Shown: positions 44,659 to 53,794 of the stretch, one piece after another
Layout of the letters: each line of letters opens with the position of its first letter
How positions within the stretch are numbered: position 1 is the first letter of the stretch
DNA from: Pseudomonas abietaniphila
GTDB taxonomy: Bacteria; Pseudomonadota; Gammaproteobacteria; Pseudomonadales; Pseudomonadaceae
Direction: 5' to 3'
DNA length: 64,000 bases
Assembly (NCBI RefSeq): GCF_039697315.1
Contig: NZ_CP155619.1
Location: 4,154,001-4,218,000 of the forward strand
The notes under the pieces: model-generated
The model's database searches: none
What the model was told of the DNA's origin: nothing
Seen by the model: the letters and a program-made list of their open reading frames with translations, nothing else
Translations under genes and position numbers: made by a program

Positions 44659-45660
44659 TTAACGCACCGTCTCTAAGTAGCTGATCAGCGACTGCGCCGC
44701 GTTAACGAAACGGGTTTCCTTGTCGTCATGTTCTGCATTTTCGTTCGAGACCAACCGATCGAATTGCTCGACGGAGTGCTCAACTTTTACCAGTTCCTGG
44801 GTGACTGAGGTGTACTCGGCATACAGGTTGAGAACCGAGTCGACCAGCACGATTTTGTGCCCGGCTTCCGTTTGCTTTGCTTCTACGCGACCACGTGCCT
44901 CTGCCTCGACTTTAATCCTGGCAATGACGCGTTCCCGCTCCTTGTACATTTCGAGGTAGTTGAGGTTTCGGCCAATGCCTTCCAGCACCTTTTGCATGTG
45001 CGCAATGGCGAGTTTCACCAGCTCTGCTTCTGGCGGACTCACACCCAGGTTGTTCACGCTTTCCGCCGACAGCAATGCGTCTTTGGCGATATCGGTAAAC
45101 CCGGTTTTTTCCAGCGGCAGCATGCCGTCGGTCAACGTCTTACGGTCGATTTCGAGGGTGGCCATGCGGGTGTCGATCGCCGTGATTTCGTCATCGAAGC
45201 CCTGAGCTTCCGCTTTCAGGTCCGGTGTATAGGCGATGAGCTGTTCGGTGTTCAGCGTGAGTCCCCGTAGCTCGGACATCTGTTTTTGCAGTTGGGCCAG
45301 GTAGTCTTTGTATTTTTTCACGACCGTACTTAATTCAAGCTCTCGGATGTGCAGGTTATCGTCTTGATCCTCGCCATCCGTCAACTTCGGGTATTCACCG
45401 CGCAGTTTATTAAGCTGCTTCAGCGACTTGGTCAGGTGGATGATCACGGTCTCCGTCTGGCTCCGGATATTTGCGCGGCCCAGGGAAGCCGTCTTGTGCA
45501 GTTTTTCCCACTTGGTCTGAACGCCTGGAAGAAAAGAGGTAACACCGAAGGCATACCGCGCAGTCGCGTCCAGTTTGATCATCTGCGCCAAGCTGTTGTC
45601 CAGAATCGAGGCGTCGGGATGAGAGAATTCTATTTCACTGTGGATGTTATAAATAGTCAT
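44659..45660 (-). CDS. xaxB: Alpha-xenorhabdolysin family binary toxin subunit B (XaxB/YaxB-like)
   Basis: A 333-residue helical protein. Features recalled from YaxB/XaxB: long coiled-coil arms (EREVIARIKVEAEARGRVEAKQ) and a hydrophobic/short loop region. With XaxA it forms an alpha-helical pore in membranes. It is 18 nt downstream of subunit A, with an AT-rich start region and a weak Shine-Dalgarno. Assigned from pairing, size (XaxB about 340-350) and helical pattern. Confidence 0.75.
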   Translation of the reverse strand: MTIYNIHSEIEFSHPDASILDNSLAQMIKLDATARYAFGVTSFLPGVQTKWEKLHKTASLGRANIRSQTETVIIHLTKSLKQLNKLRGEYPKLTDGEDQDDNLHIRELELSTVVKKYKDYLAQLQKQMSELRGLTLNTEQLIAYTPDLKAEAQGFDDEITAIDTRMATLEIDRKTLTDGMLPLEKTGFTDIAKDALLSAESVNNLGVSPPEAELVKLAIAHMQKVLEGIGRNLNYLEMYKERERVIARIKVEAEARGRVEAKQTEAGHKIVLVDSVLNLYAEYTSVTQELVKVEHSVEQFDRLVSNENAEHDDKETRFVNAAQSLISYLETVR

Positions 45661-45678
45661 GATTGAATCACTGATTAA

Positions 45679-46908
45679 TTAATAAGATTTTTTTAAGTCT
45701 TTGCCCATTTCTGCGTCCGCCTCGGCGAAGACGCTCAACAGTTGATCGGCTTCTTCCGCGATCAACTTCCAAGGAGCGACAACTTGCTCGAAGTGGTACA
45801 CAAATAGAGTGGCGCGCATGGCATCATCGATGCGTTCCGACTCTTCTCTGGATTGCAGGGCGTAGGTATGAAGCTTGTTCCAGAGTGTGATCAGGTTTTT
45901 GGTGGCACAATCTGCTTCGATGGTCAGCATTTCCAGATCTTGCAAATCGGCTTTGATATAGCCCAAACGACCGAGAATAATGTCCATCTCGTACATTTCA
46001 TTGATCTTCTGGTCGCGCTTTACTTTGAGCTCGTTCCGCTCTTTGCGGATTTTTTCCGCCTCGACGCCGAAATAGATCGCCATGCCCAGGCCTACGACGT
46101 TCAGACCGGCCGCAGATTCCAGCGACGACATGACGGTTTTCTTGTACGCGGCACTCTTTTCGTCGATTTCCTTATTCAGGTCATCGATTTCTTTCTGAAG
46201 TCTTACGATGTTTGCCTTGAGTGGCGAGTTTTCGATGGCCACCAATTGAAGCGCAATCGCAGGACGAACCTCATTCGACAAGTCGTCGCCGTAGCTCGCC
46301 AAATCGTCCTTCAACTGGTTGGTGCGGGCTTCGTGATCGGCAACCTTGGTAATGATCCTGTCCAGAAGGTGCCCGAAATCGATCGCTGCGTCGGCGTCGT
46401 CTGCATCGAACTCAATGCCCGGAAACGCGTCGCCCATCTCGATCTGAACACGCTTTAAATCTTCCAGCGTCTTGATGCCCAGCTGCCGCAATGTCTGTGC
46501 GCTTTTAATGTCGGAAATAACGCTTTGTATAGAATCGCCGTACGTCAGCATTTGCGCGGCAAAGACTTTGAGTTCACCGCTCACGTTTTTTACGCGTTGT
46601 TGCAGCGGGTTCCAGCGCAGTGCGTGATTGCGAACCACAGTAAAGCAGCGAGCGAAATCGGCAGGCGCCAATCCCGGGCCTGCGATGGTCTCGCTGCTAT
46701 AACCCAGGTAAGCAATAACCTTGCTGATCTCGGTGGGCAGGTTGAGGGCTTTCTTTTCATAACGATGGAGATCAATGATCTGATCTTTTGTGAGAATCAA
46801 ACCTTTGGGGCGGACACTGTTTTCCAACGTTCCCAAAGAAGCGTGCATCAGCGTCTCTGACGCCGTGATGGTCTCTTCTATGACGTCGGGTTGGGTGGAG
46901 GTGTTCAT
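45679..46908 (-). CDS. xaxA: Alpha-xenorhabdolysin family binary toxin subunit A (XaxA/YaxA-like)
   Basis: A 409-residue, nearly all-helical protein, as expected for XaxA (about 408). A hydrophobic stretch at residues 264-284 (SAAGLNVVGLGMAIYFGVEA) lies between long coiled-coil helices, as the membrane-active foot of YaxA/XaxA does. N-terminal SKVIAYLGYSSETIAGPG...DFARCFTVVRNHALRWNP matches the family. AGGA is 10 nt upstream. First gene of the toxin operon; the upstream region is AT-rich with a perfect inverted repeat. The target cell is not told by sequence; insects and other eukaryotic cells are known targets of relatives. Confidence 0.82.
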   Translation of the reverse strand: MNTSTQPDVIEETITASETLMHASLGTLENSVRPKGLILTKDQIIDLHRYEKKALNLPTEISKVIAYLGYSSETIAGPGLAPADFARCFTVVRNHALRWNPLQQRVKNVSGELKVFAAQMLTYGDSIQSVISDIKSAQTLRQLGIKTLEDLKRVQIEMGDAFPGIEFDADDADAAIDFGHLLDRIITKVADHEARTNQLKDDLASYGDDLSNEVRPAIALQLVAIENSPLKANIVRLQKEIDDLNKEIDEKSAAYKKTVMSSLESAAGLNVVGLGMAIYFGVEAEKIRKERNELKVKRDQKINEMYEMDIILGRLGYIKADLQDLEMLTIEADCATKNLITLWNKLHTYALQSREESERIDDAMRATLFVYHFEQVVAPWKLIAEEADQLLSVFAEADAEMGKDLKKSY

Positions 46909-46968
46909 CTTCAGCTATCCTGTCTGAGTAATTAACAAGCCTTCCTGGCTTGATATAAAACATGCGAT

Positions 46969-46990
46969 ATAACAACTGTTTAGTTGTTAT
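46969..46990. promoter_or_regulatory. Perfect inverted repeat upstream of the toxin operon
   Basis: ATAACAACT and AGTTGTTAT form 9-bp perfect arms around GTTT, 61 nt upstream of the xaxA start. Together with a second dyad AAGCC/GGCTT at 46937-46951 it lies in a strikingly AT-rich promoter. It suits an operator or an H-NS-type silenced promoter. Confidence 0.55.
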
Positions 46991-47121
46991 TAAGAAGAGT
47001 AGGGCGGGGGTGGAAATGTGTCAAACGTAGAGTCTGGTCTGGATATTTCACTGTTTTACTGTGCCAGTACTTTTCCCCGCGAGTGGGCTGGCCTGCGGAA
47101 AAGTAACAGCCCGTGTATCGG

Positions 47122-47919
47122 TCATGTTCTGTTCTTCAAGACTTCTTTCAGGGCCTTCTGATCCTGCTTGTCACCCAGCATCGACGCCCGTTGGTAATAA
47201 TCGATGGCCAGCGCACGGATTTCCGGTTGAACGGCCGACATCAGCGTCTCACGGCTCACCCGCAGAAAATTGAGGTTGCCGATGCGTAACGCGTTCCGAA
47301 ACCAGGTGATGGCCTCTTCAATATGTCCTTGCTCGGCCAGAACGGACGCGTGGCTGAACTGGCCGCGGAAATCGCCACCTTCTGCGGAGCGTCGGTACCA
47401 GTCCTGCGCCGCGGGCACATTCTGCTCACAGTGCAGGCCTTCCTCCAGGTAACGCCCCAGAAGATTCATCGATTTCGCATGACCCATCTGTGCGGCCTTG
47501 CGATAACAGGCGAGCGCCCGCGCTTGATCCTTGTTCACGCCGCGACCGGTCGCCAGCAAGTTCCCGTAGTTGTAAAAGCCCCAATCGAGTTCTGCTTCGG
47601 CCGCCTGCCGATAGTACTCGGCCGCCTTGGCGGCGTCGGGTTCACAACCCCAGCCGTGCTCATGGCAACGTCCTGCCATGTTGATCGCCATGGCGTGGCC
47701 GCTGCGGGCAGCGATCTGGAACCAGGTCAGAGCCAGCGCGGCGTCCTGCTCAATGCCGGTGCCATCGAGCAGGATCTGCCCGAGCAAGGCTTGCGCGTCG
47801 GGCATGTTCTCCTGAGCAGCGATGAGGATCGCACGCGCCGCGCTTGCAGGATTGTCCTGCAGCATCGCGCGCAGCTGTTCGCCATTGAGGACTTCCTGAC
47901 GTCGCAGATTCCAGCTCAT
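47122..47919 (-). CDS. Sel1-repeat (TPR-like) protein
   Basis: A 265-residue protein of tandem Sel1-like repeats (A-x-x-x-L-G-x-x-x-x-x-G-x-G...A-x-x-W/Y-Y/F-x-x-A-A, for example QALLGQILLDGTGIEQDAALALTWFQIAARSGHA). The ATG at 47919 is preferred over an in-frame TTG because GAGG lies 8 nt upstream; it begins 3 nt after the piuC stop. In P. aeruginosa the PA4516 Sel1 gene is also next to piuC. Role probably protein-protein contact in iron uptake or storage; unproven. Confidence 0.88.
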   Translation of the reverse strand: MSWNLRRQEVLNGEQLRAMLQDNPASAARAILIAAQENMPDAQALLGQILLDGTGIEQDAALALTWFQIAARSGHAMAINMAGRCHEHGWGCEPDAAKAAEYYRQAAEAELDWGFYNYGNLLATGRGVNKDQARALACYRKAAQMGHAKSMNLLGRYLEEGLHCEQNVPAAQDWYRRSAEGGDFRGQFSHASVLAEQGHIEEAITWFRNALRIGNLNFLRVSRETLMSAVQPEIRALAIDYYQRASMLGDKQDQKALKEVLKNRT

Positions 47920-47922
47920 CAA

Positions 47923-48603
47923 TCAGACCTCGACCCACTGGCGCAGCAGGTTGTGATAGGTGCCGGTGAGTTGAATAAGCGACGGATGATCGGGCACGTC
48001 GCGGCTCAGTTGCTGAATCGCGGTATCCATCTCGAACAACAGCGTGCGATGGCCGTCGTCGCGCACCAGGCTTTGAGTCCAGAAAAACGAGGCGTAGCGT
48101 GCGCCGCGCGTCACGGCATTGACCTTGTGCAGGCTGGTGGCGGGGTAGAGGAGCAGGTCACCCGCAGGCAGCTTGACCTGTCGGGTGCCGAAAGTGTCCT
48201 GAATCACCAGCTCGCCGCCATCGTATTCGTCCGGGTCGCTGAAGAACAACGTCGAGGACAGGTCAGTCCGGACGCGCTCGACACCGCCCTTGGCCTGACG
48301 CACCGCGTTGTCGATGTGAAAGTCGAAACTGCCGCCGCCGGTGTAACAGTTCACCAAGGGTGGAAACACTTTGTGTGGCAGCGCGGCCGACATGAACAAC
48401 GGGTTGTGCCACAGCCGCTCAAGCATCGCCGTGCCAATCTCTTTGGCCAGAGGATGACCTTCGGGCAGTTGCAGGTTGTGTTTGGCTTTCGCCGACTGAT
48501 GACCGGCGGTGATCTTGCCGTCCGCCCACTCGGTCTGCTCCAGGGCCTCGCGGATGCGCTGCACTTCCTCACGGGTAAACAGGCCTGGGATGTGTAGGAG
48601 CAT
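47923..48603 (-). CDS. piuC: PKHD-type Fe(II)/2-oxoglutarate hydroxylase PiuC
   Basis: A 226-residue iron-dependent hydroxylase (YbiX/PiuC family). The iron ligands are H96 and D98 in FDFHIDN and H159 in TSLHKVN, with R169 for 2-oxoglutarate. Length and [14 protein letters not shown] start match P. aeruginosa PA4515. It is divergent from the fiu-like receptor and linked to siderophore-type iron uptake. A Fur-box-like site lies in the shared upstream region. Confidence 0.95.
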   Translation of the reverse strand: MLLHIPGLFTREEVQRIREALEQTEWADGKITAGHQSAKAKHNLQLPEGHPLAKEIGTAMLERLWHNPLFMSAALPHKVFPPLVNCYTGGGSFDFHIDNAVRQAKGGVERVRTDLSSTLFFSDPDEYDGGELVIQDTFGTRQVKLPAGDLLLYPATSLHKVNAVTRGARYASFFWTQSLVRDDGHRTLLFEMDTAIQQLSRDVPDHPSLIQLTGTYHNLLRQWVEV

Positions 48604-48634
48604 GGCGTCGCCACTCAGAATCGAAAAGGTAGCG

Positions 48635-48653
48635 AATGGTAGTGATTCTTATT
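48635..48653. promoter_or_regulatory. Fur-box-like sequence
   Basis: AATGGTAGTGATTCTTATT matches the 19-bp Fur consensus (AATGATAATNATTATCATT) at 14 of the 18 specified positions. It lies 32 nt before piuC and 144 nt before the receptor gene, so it could serve both. Iron-responsive repression is expected. Confidence 0.6.
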
Positions 48654-48796
48654 GGCTGTGTAAAACCCTGCGGGCGCGCGTAGACGGACGAGTGTGAAAA
48701 AGACGTAAAGGGAAAATGTAAAGAATGTAAGTTTTATGCGAATACAAATGATTCCCAACTATATTCCGCGGCCTCAGTATTCCTTGGGGAAGGAAA

Positions 48797-51046
48797 ATGT
48801 CGCGCCAATCACAACCAACATCCGTATCGTCTCAGCGCTCGATCGCAGGCGCAGTGGGCGTCGCCATTGCAGCAATGTCTGCCGCCCATATGGCTCAAGC
48901 CGCCGAGACCACGCAGGACAAAGCGCTGAACCTCGGGGCCACTACCATCGATGGTGAGCAGGACACCGGTTACAAGACTGAAGAGTCCGCTTCGAAGAAG
49001 TACACCGCTCCGCTGCGTGAGACGCCAAAAAGCGTCACGGTGATTCCACAACAAGTGATTCGCGATACAGCGGCTACCAGTCTCGCCGATGCATTGCGCA
49101 CGACCCCCGGCATCACATTCGGCGCAGGCGAGGGTGGCAATCCGAACGCAGACCGCCCGATTATTCGAGGCTTCAACGCCGAAAGCGACGTGTTCATCGA
49201 TGGCATGCGTGATGTGGCTGCTCAAAGCCGCGAGATTTTCAACGTTGAGTCCGTTGAGGTGAGCAAGGGCCCGGGCTCCGCGTTCACGGGCGCCGGTTCT
49301 ACCGGTGGCAGCCTGAACCTGGTCACCAAGGGCGCTCATCTGGGTGATTCCTACAATGGCGGTTACACCTTCGGTTCTGACCAGACCCAGCGCTACACGC
49401 TGGACGTCAACCAGCAAATGACCGATACCTCCGCGGTACGCCTCAACCTGATGAAGCACGATGCCAATGTGGCGGGGCGTAACGACGTTGATGTGAGCCG
49501 TTGGGGCTTCGCGCCGTCCTTCGCCTTCGGTCTGGGCACCGATACCCGCGTGAAAGTGGATTACTACCATCTGACCACCGATGACATGCCTGACTACGGC
49601 ATTCCGCTGACCAACACCACCGGTCGCAGCAAATACGTCGTCGACAAACCGGCTCACGTCAATGAGAACAACTTTTACGGCCTGACCGACCGCGACTATC
49701 GCAAGAGCGTGAACGACAGCGGCACGTTCCGGGTCGAGCATGATCTGAACGACAGCTTGACGCTTTCCAACAGCTTCCGCATGTCGCGTTCGACGCTGGA
49801 CTACATCGTTACCAACCCGGATGACAGCCGTGGCAACGTTGCCAATGGGCTGGTGTCGCGTTCGGCCAAAAGCCGTAACTCCACCTCCAGCGGCTTCGTC
49901 AACCAGACCGACCTTCAGGCGAAATTCAACACCGGTTTTGTCGAGCACAGCCTGGTCACCGGGATCGAGTTCTCGTATCAGGACACGCACAACCGTGGCT
50001 ACAACGTGCTGAGCGCCACGGGCGGCACCATTGGTTCAACCTGTAACGCGGCCTTGTTGAGGTCCGGTGACTGCACGAGTCTCTACGACCCGACGCCAAA
50101 AGACGCCTGGAACGGCACCATCACCGACAGCCTGGCGTACACGGATACCGACACCAAGACCAGCGCGGCGTACGTGTTCGATACCTTGAAATTCAATGAT
50201 CAGTGGTCGTTGAACCTGGGCTTGCGCTATGACGATTACGACGTGACGTCGAGCGGGTACAGTACTGGTGGACGTGGGTCGGTGGCCGGAACGTTCAAAC
50301 GTGAGAACACCAGCCAGCTCTGGAACTATCAGGTCGGCCTGACCTACAAGCCTTTGCCTAACGGCAGCATCTATGCGGCCTGGTCGACATCTAGCAACCC
50401 ATCGGGTGAAACCAGTGGTAACGGTGGTCTGGAACTGGCTGCGAACAACACCGATCTTGACCCAGAAAAGAACCGCAACTATGAGATCGGCACCAAGTGG
50501 GACTTCTTCGACGACAACTTGTCGCTGACCGCAGCCCTATTCCGTACCGAAAAGACCAATGCCCGAATCACCGATCCTGACAACGCGACCTTCCAGGTGC
50601 TTGATGGTGAGCAGCGCGTCGACGGTCTTGAGTTGACCTACAGCGGCAACATCACCAGCAAGTGGAAGGTGTACGGTGGTTACACATACATGGAGAGCGA
50701 AATCGTCAAGGCCAGTAGTGCCGCCGATGAAGGCAACCACATGCCGAGCACTCCGCGTAACAACTTCAACTTCTGGTCCACCTACGAGCTGATGCCCAAG
50801 CTGACAGTCGGCGGCGGTGCAACCTTTGTCGATTCGCGCTTTGGCAACGAGGCCAATTCGGTAGAAGTACCGTCTTACTGGCGTTACGACGCTATGGCGA
50901 CCTATGCATTGACCAAGAATGTCGACCTGCAACTTAACGTGCAGAACCTGACCGACAAGCGTTACTACGATCAGGTGTTCACTACTCACTATGCGCACAT
51001 GGCCGCTGGCCGTACTGCGCTTATGAGCGCCAGCTTCCACTTCTAA
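48797..51046 (+). CDS. piuA: TonB-dependent siderophore receptor, PiuA/Fiu-like
   Basis: A 749-residue outer-membrane receptor. A signal-like N-terminal stretch ends near AHMAQAAE. The TonB box region and plug domain follow (ETPKSVTVIPQQVIRDTAATSLADALRTTPGITFGAGEGG, GFNAESDVFIDGMRDVAAQSREIFNVESVEVSKGPGSAFTGAGSTGGSLNLVTK), then the barrel ending in ...RTALMSASFHF with a terminal Phe. AAGG precedes the ATG. It imports catechol-type ferric siderophores in relatives and pairs with divergent piuC. Confidence 0.93.
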   Translation: MSRQSQPTSVSSQRSIAGAVGVAIAAMSAAHMAQAAETTQDKALNLGATTIDGEQDTGYKTEESASKKYTAPLRETPKSVTVIPQQVIRDTAATSLADALRTTPGITFGAGEGGNPNADRPIIRGFNAESDVFIDGMRDVAAQSREIFNVESVEVSKGPGSAFTGAGSTGGSLNLVTKGAHLGDSYNGGYTFGSDQTQRYTLDVNQQMTDTSAVRLNLMKHDANVAGRNDVDVSRWGFAPSFAFGLGTDTRVKVDYYHLTTDDMPDYGIPLTNTTGRSKYVVDKPAHVNENNFYGLTDRDYRKSVNDSGTFRVEHDLNDSLTLSNSFRMSRSTLDYIVTNPDDSRGNVANGLVSRSAKSRNSTSSGFVNQTDLQAKFNTGFVEHSLVTGIEFSYQDTHNRGYNVLSATGGTIGSTCNAALLRSGDCTSLYDPTPKDAWNGTITDSLAYTDTDTKTSAAYVFDTLKFNDQWSLNLGLRYDDYDVTSSGYSTGGRGSVAGTFKRENTSQLWNYQVGLTYKPLPNGSIYAAWSTSSNPSGETSGNGGLELAANNTDLDPEKNRNYEIGTKWDFFDDNLSLTAALFRTEKTNARITDPDNATFQVLDGEQRVDGLELTYSGNITSKWKVYGGYTYMESEIVKASSAADEGNHMPSTPRNNFNFWSTYELMPKLTVGGGATFVDSRFGNEANSVEVPSYWRYDAMATYALTKNVDLQLNVQNLTDKRYYDQVFTTHYAHMAAGRTALMSASFHF

Positions 51047-51064
51047 CCGCACGTGCAACGACTG

Positions 51065-51096
51065 AGCCCCGCTTGCTTTGGTGAGTGGGGCTTTTT
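51065..51096 (+). terminator. Intrinsic terminator after the TonB receptor gene
   Basis: AGCCCCGCT/AGTGGGGCT forms a 9-bp stem with one G-T pair and a 10-nt loop, followed by TTTTT. It is 18 nt after the receptor stop, so the downstream reductase has its own promoter. Confidence 0.85.
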
Positions 51097-51156
51097 GTAT
51101 GAAGGGCGGTCAGGTGCGACCACGCCTAGGGTGTATCTGACCTGATACCGAATACA

Positions 51157-51180
51157 GAATCATATACGGATGAGAATAAC
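51157..51180. promoter_or_regulatory. Weak Fur-box-like site before the PepSY-flavoprotein gene
   Basis: The segment around CATATACGGATGAGAATAAC reads on the minus strand as GTTATTCTCATCC, close to half of the Fur consensus. It is 53 nt before the GTG start. The match is incomplete, so this is tentative. Confidence 0.3.
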
Positions 51181-51232
51181 TGCTGTTTGTGCGCATAATG
51201 CGCGTCGCGAAGGGTTATCGAGGTGATCGAGG

Positions 51233-53794
51233 GTGTTGAAGAAAGTCCTGTTTCAAGTGCATTGGTTCTTCGGAATCACCGCCGGTCTGGTGTTGGCCTT
51301 GATGGGCATCACGGGCGCGCTGTATTCGTTCGAGGACGAAATCGTCGATGCGCTCAACCCCGAGACGCTGTTCGTGCAACCGCAGGGGGCTTATCTATCG
51401 CTGGCTGAAATGGTCACCAGGGTCGAGGCTCAGGCCCACGATAAAGTGTCCATGTTCCGCATCGAGCCGGGCAGCAACCGGATCGCTCAGGTCTGGTTTC
51501 AGCCGGCACCGGGCCAGCGTCGTGGCGAGATGCACAACTTCAATCCCTACACCGGCGCGTTCACCGAAGACGCGGTGGGGCAGGACTTCTTTGGCTTCAT
51601 TCTGAACCTGCATCGCTTTCTGGCGGCGGGTGAATATGGCAAGCAAGTGACGGCGGCCTGTACGCTGATTCTGCTGTTCTTCTGCCTGTCGGGTTTGTAC
51701 CTGCGCTGGCCGCGTCAGGCGCTGAACTGGCGCGTGTGGCTGACGCTGGACTGGGCGAAGAAGGGACGCAGTTTCAATTGGGATCTGCATTCGGTGTTTG
51801 GCACTTGGTGCCTGATCGTCTATCTGTTGCTGGCCGTCACCGGCTTGATGTGGTCTTACGACTGGTTCAACAACGGCGTGACCAAGTTGATTGGCGATCC
51901 GCCCGTGGCCGGCGAACAGCGGCGTGGTGGCGGCCCGCGCCCGGCGCCTGGCCCGAGAGACGCTGCACCCGTTCAGAGCGCAGCGGCGGATTACGCGGCG
52001 ATCGCAGACACGATCCAGAAAACCGCGGGCCCCGATCTCAAAGCCTACAACCTGCGCATGCCGCAGGGACCGGGGCAAATGGCGACCGTTTTTTATGTGC
52101 TCAAGGACGCGCCCCATCCACGTGCGCTGAACCAGATCACCCTCGATCCTTCCAGCGGGCAGCTCAAGGCCGTTTCCCGCTACGCGGATAAAAGCTACGG
52201 CGCGCAACTGTTGGTCAGTAACTACTCGTTGCACACCGGCAGCTACTGGGGACTTCCCGGCCGCATCGTGGTCACGGTCGCGGCGCTGCTGATGCCGCTG
52301 TTTTTCATCACTGGCTGGCTGCTCTACCTGGATCGCCGTCGCAAGAAGCGTGAAGTCCGCGCTGCGCGTGGCGAAGTGTCAGCTAGCCAGAGTCGCAATG
52401 ACAGCCAGGGGCCGGCGTGGCTCATCGGCTTCGCCAGCCAGAGCGGGTTCGCCGAGCAACTGGCCTGGCAGACGGCCGGGCAGCTGCAATCGGCGGGATT
52501 GCCGGTGCGTGTGCAGCGTCTGTCAGACATGACCGAGCAGGACCTGAACCAGAGCCGCAATGCGCTATTTGTCGTCAGTACCTTCGGTGATGGCGAAGCA
52601 CCGGACAGCGCCCGTGGTTTCGAGCGCAAGCTGCTGGGGCGGCCGTTGTCGCTGGAAAACCTCAATTACGCCGTGCTGGGGCTGGGTGACCGGCAGTATC
52701 AACATTTCTGCGGTTTCGCCCAGCGGCTGCATGGCTGGCTCGCCGAGCGCGGCGGCAGCACCTTGTTTGCACCGGTTGAGGTGGACAGCGGCGACAGCAC
52801 CGCATTGCAACACTGGCAGCAACAGCTCGGTGAACTCACGGGCTCGACGCCGGCGGTGGCGTGGACGGCGCCGGATTACGAGAGCTGGACGCTGAGCCAG
52901 CGCGACTTGCTCAACCCGGGGAGCGTGGGCTCGAAGGTGTTTTTGCTGGGGCTGACGTCGGACACCGGGACGCGCTGGGAGGCCGGGGATTTGGTCGAGG
53001 TGTTGCCACGTAATGCGCCATCCGCCGTCGAGCATTTCCTGGCTGGATTGGGCATCGCGGCCGGCACGCAGGTCAAGGTCGACGGCTTGAATGAAACGCT
53101 TGGCCAAGCCCTGACTGCTCGTCAGTTGCCGGCTAATCGCAGCCATCTGGTCGGCCTGCATGCGCAGGCGCTGGTCGACGCGTTGGTGCCGCTGGCGATG
53201 CGTGAATATTCGATTGCGTCGATTCCCGAGGACGGTTCGTTGCAATTGATCGTGCGTCAGGAGCTGCATCCGGATGGCAGTCTTGGCCTGGGCTCCGGCT
53301 GGCTGACCGAGCACGCGGTAGTGGGCGCTTCGATCAGCCTGCGGGTTCGCCGCAACAGCAGTTTCCACCTGCCGAGCGAGCCAGCGCCGATGATCCTCAT
53401 CGGTAACGGCACAGGTTTGGCGGGGTTACGCAGTTTGCTCAAAGCGCGAGTTGCTCAGGGCGAACAGCGTAACTGGCTGCTGTTCGGCGAGCGCAACGTC
53501 GCACACGATTTCCATTGTGGTGATGAGTTGAAGGGCTGGCTGGCGCGTGGTGATCTGGCGAGGATGGATCTGGCTTTCTCTCGCGATCAGGCCGAGAAAA
53601 TTTACGTGCAGGATCGCCTGCGTGAGGCCGCCGATGAGTTGCATCGTTGGCTGGCGGACGGCGCGGTCATTTATATCTGCGGCAGCCTGGAAGGGATGGC
53701 AGCGGGGGTCGATGAAACATTGAAAGCCTTGATCGGTGAGGAAGGCGTACAAGCGCTGATCGAGCAGGGGCGCTTTCGCCGGGACGTTTACTGA
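51233..53794 (+). CDS. PepSY membrane protein fused to sulfite-reductase-type flavoprotein (iron/siderophore reductase)
   Basis: An 853-residue fusion. Residues 1-370 are a PepSY-associated membrane domain with four hydrophobic spans (FFGITAGLVLALMGITGALYSFEDEI; FGTWCLIVYLLLAVTGLMWSYDW; VVTVAALLMPLFFITGWLLYL). About 395-540 is a flavodoxin/FMN domain, and 560-853 a CysJ-like FAD/NADPH reductase (REYSIASIPEDGSLQL; LIGNGTGLAGLRSLL; ICGSLEGMAAGVDETL). Starts at GTG with GAGG about 9 nt upstream. Matches the PA4513-type gene beside piuA. It likely passes electrons across the inner membrane to reduce imported iron chelates. Confidence 0.88.
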   Translation: MLKKVLFQVHWFFGITAGLVLALMGITGALYSFEDEIVDALNPETLFVQPQGAYLSLAEMVTRVEAQAHDKVSMFRIEPGSNRIAQVWFQPAPGQRRGEMHNFNPYTGAFTEDAVGQDFFGFILNLHRFLAAGEYGKQVTAACTLILLFFCLSGLYLRWPRQALNWRVWLTLDWAKKGRSFNWDLHSVFGTWCLIVYLLLAVTGLMWSYDWFNNGVTKLIGDPPVAGEQRRGGGPRPAPGPRDAAPVQSAAADYAAIADTIQKTAGPDLKAYNLRMPQGPGQMATVFYVLKDAPHPRALNQITLDPSSGQLKAVSRYADKSYGAQLLVSNYSLHTGSYWGLPGRIVVTVAALLMPLFFITGWLLYLDRRRKKREVRAARGEVSASQSRNDSQGPAWLIGFASQSGFAEQLAWQTAGQLQSAGLPVRVQRLSDMTEQDLNQSRNALFVVSTFGDGEAPDSARGFERKLLGRPLSLENLNYAVLGLGDRQYQHFCGFAQRLHGWLAERGGSTLFAPVEVDSGDSTALQHWQQQLGELTGSTPAVAWTAPDYESWTLSQRDLLNPGSVGSKVFLLGLTSDTGTRWEAGDLVEVLPRNAPSAVEHFLAGLGIAAGTQVKVDGLNETLGQALTARQLPANRSHLVGLHAQALVDALVPLAMREYSIASIPEDGSLQLIVRQELHPDGSLGLGSGWLTEHAVVGASISLRVRRNSSFHLPSEPAPMILIGNGTGLAGLRSLLKARVAQGEQRNWLLFGERNVAHDFHCGDELKGWLARGDLARMDLAFSRDQAEKIYVQDRLREAADELHRWLADGAVIYICGSLEGMAAGVDETLKALIGEEGVQALIEQGRFRRDVY

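Noticed and set aside
43768..46908. Phage or tailocin module
   Set aside because: No structural, lysis or integrase genes; the long helical proteins fit XaxAB better.
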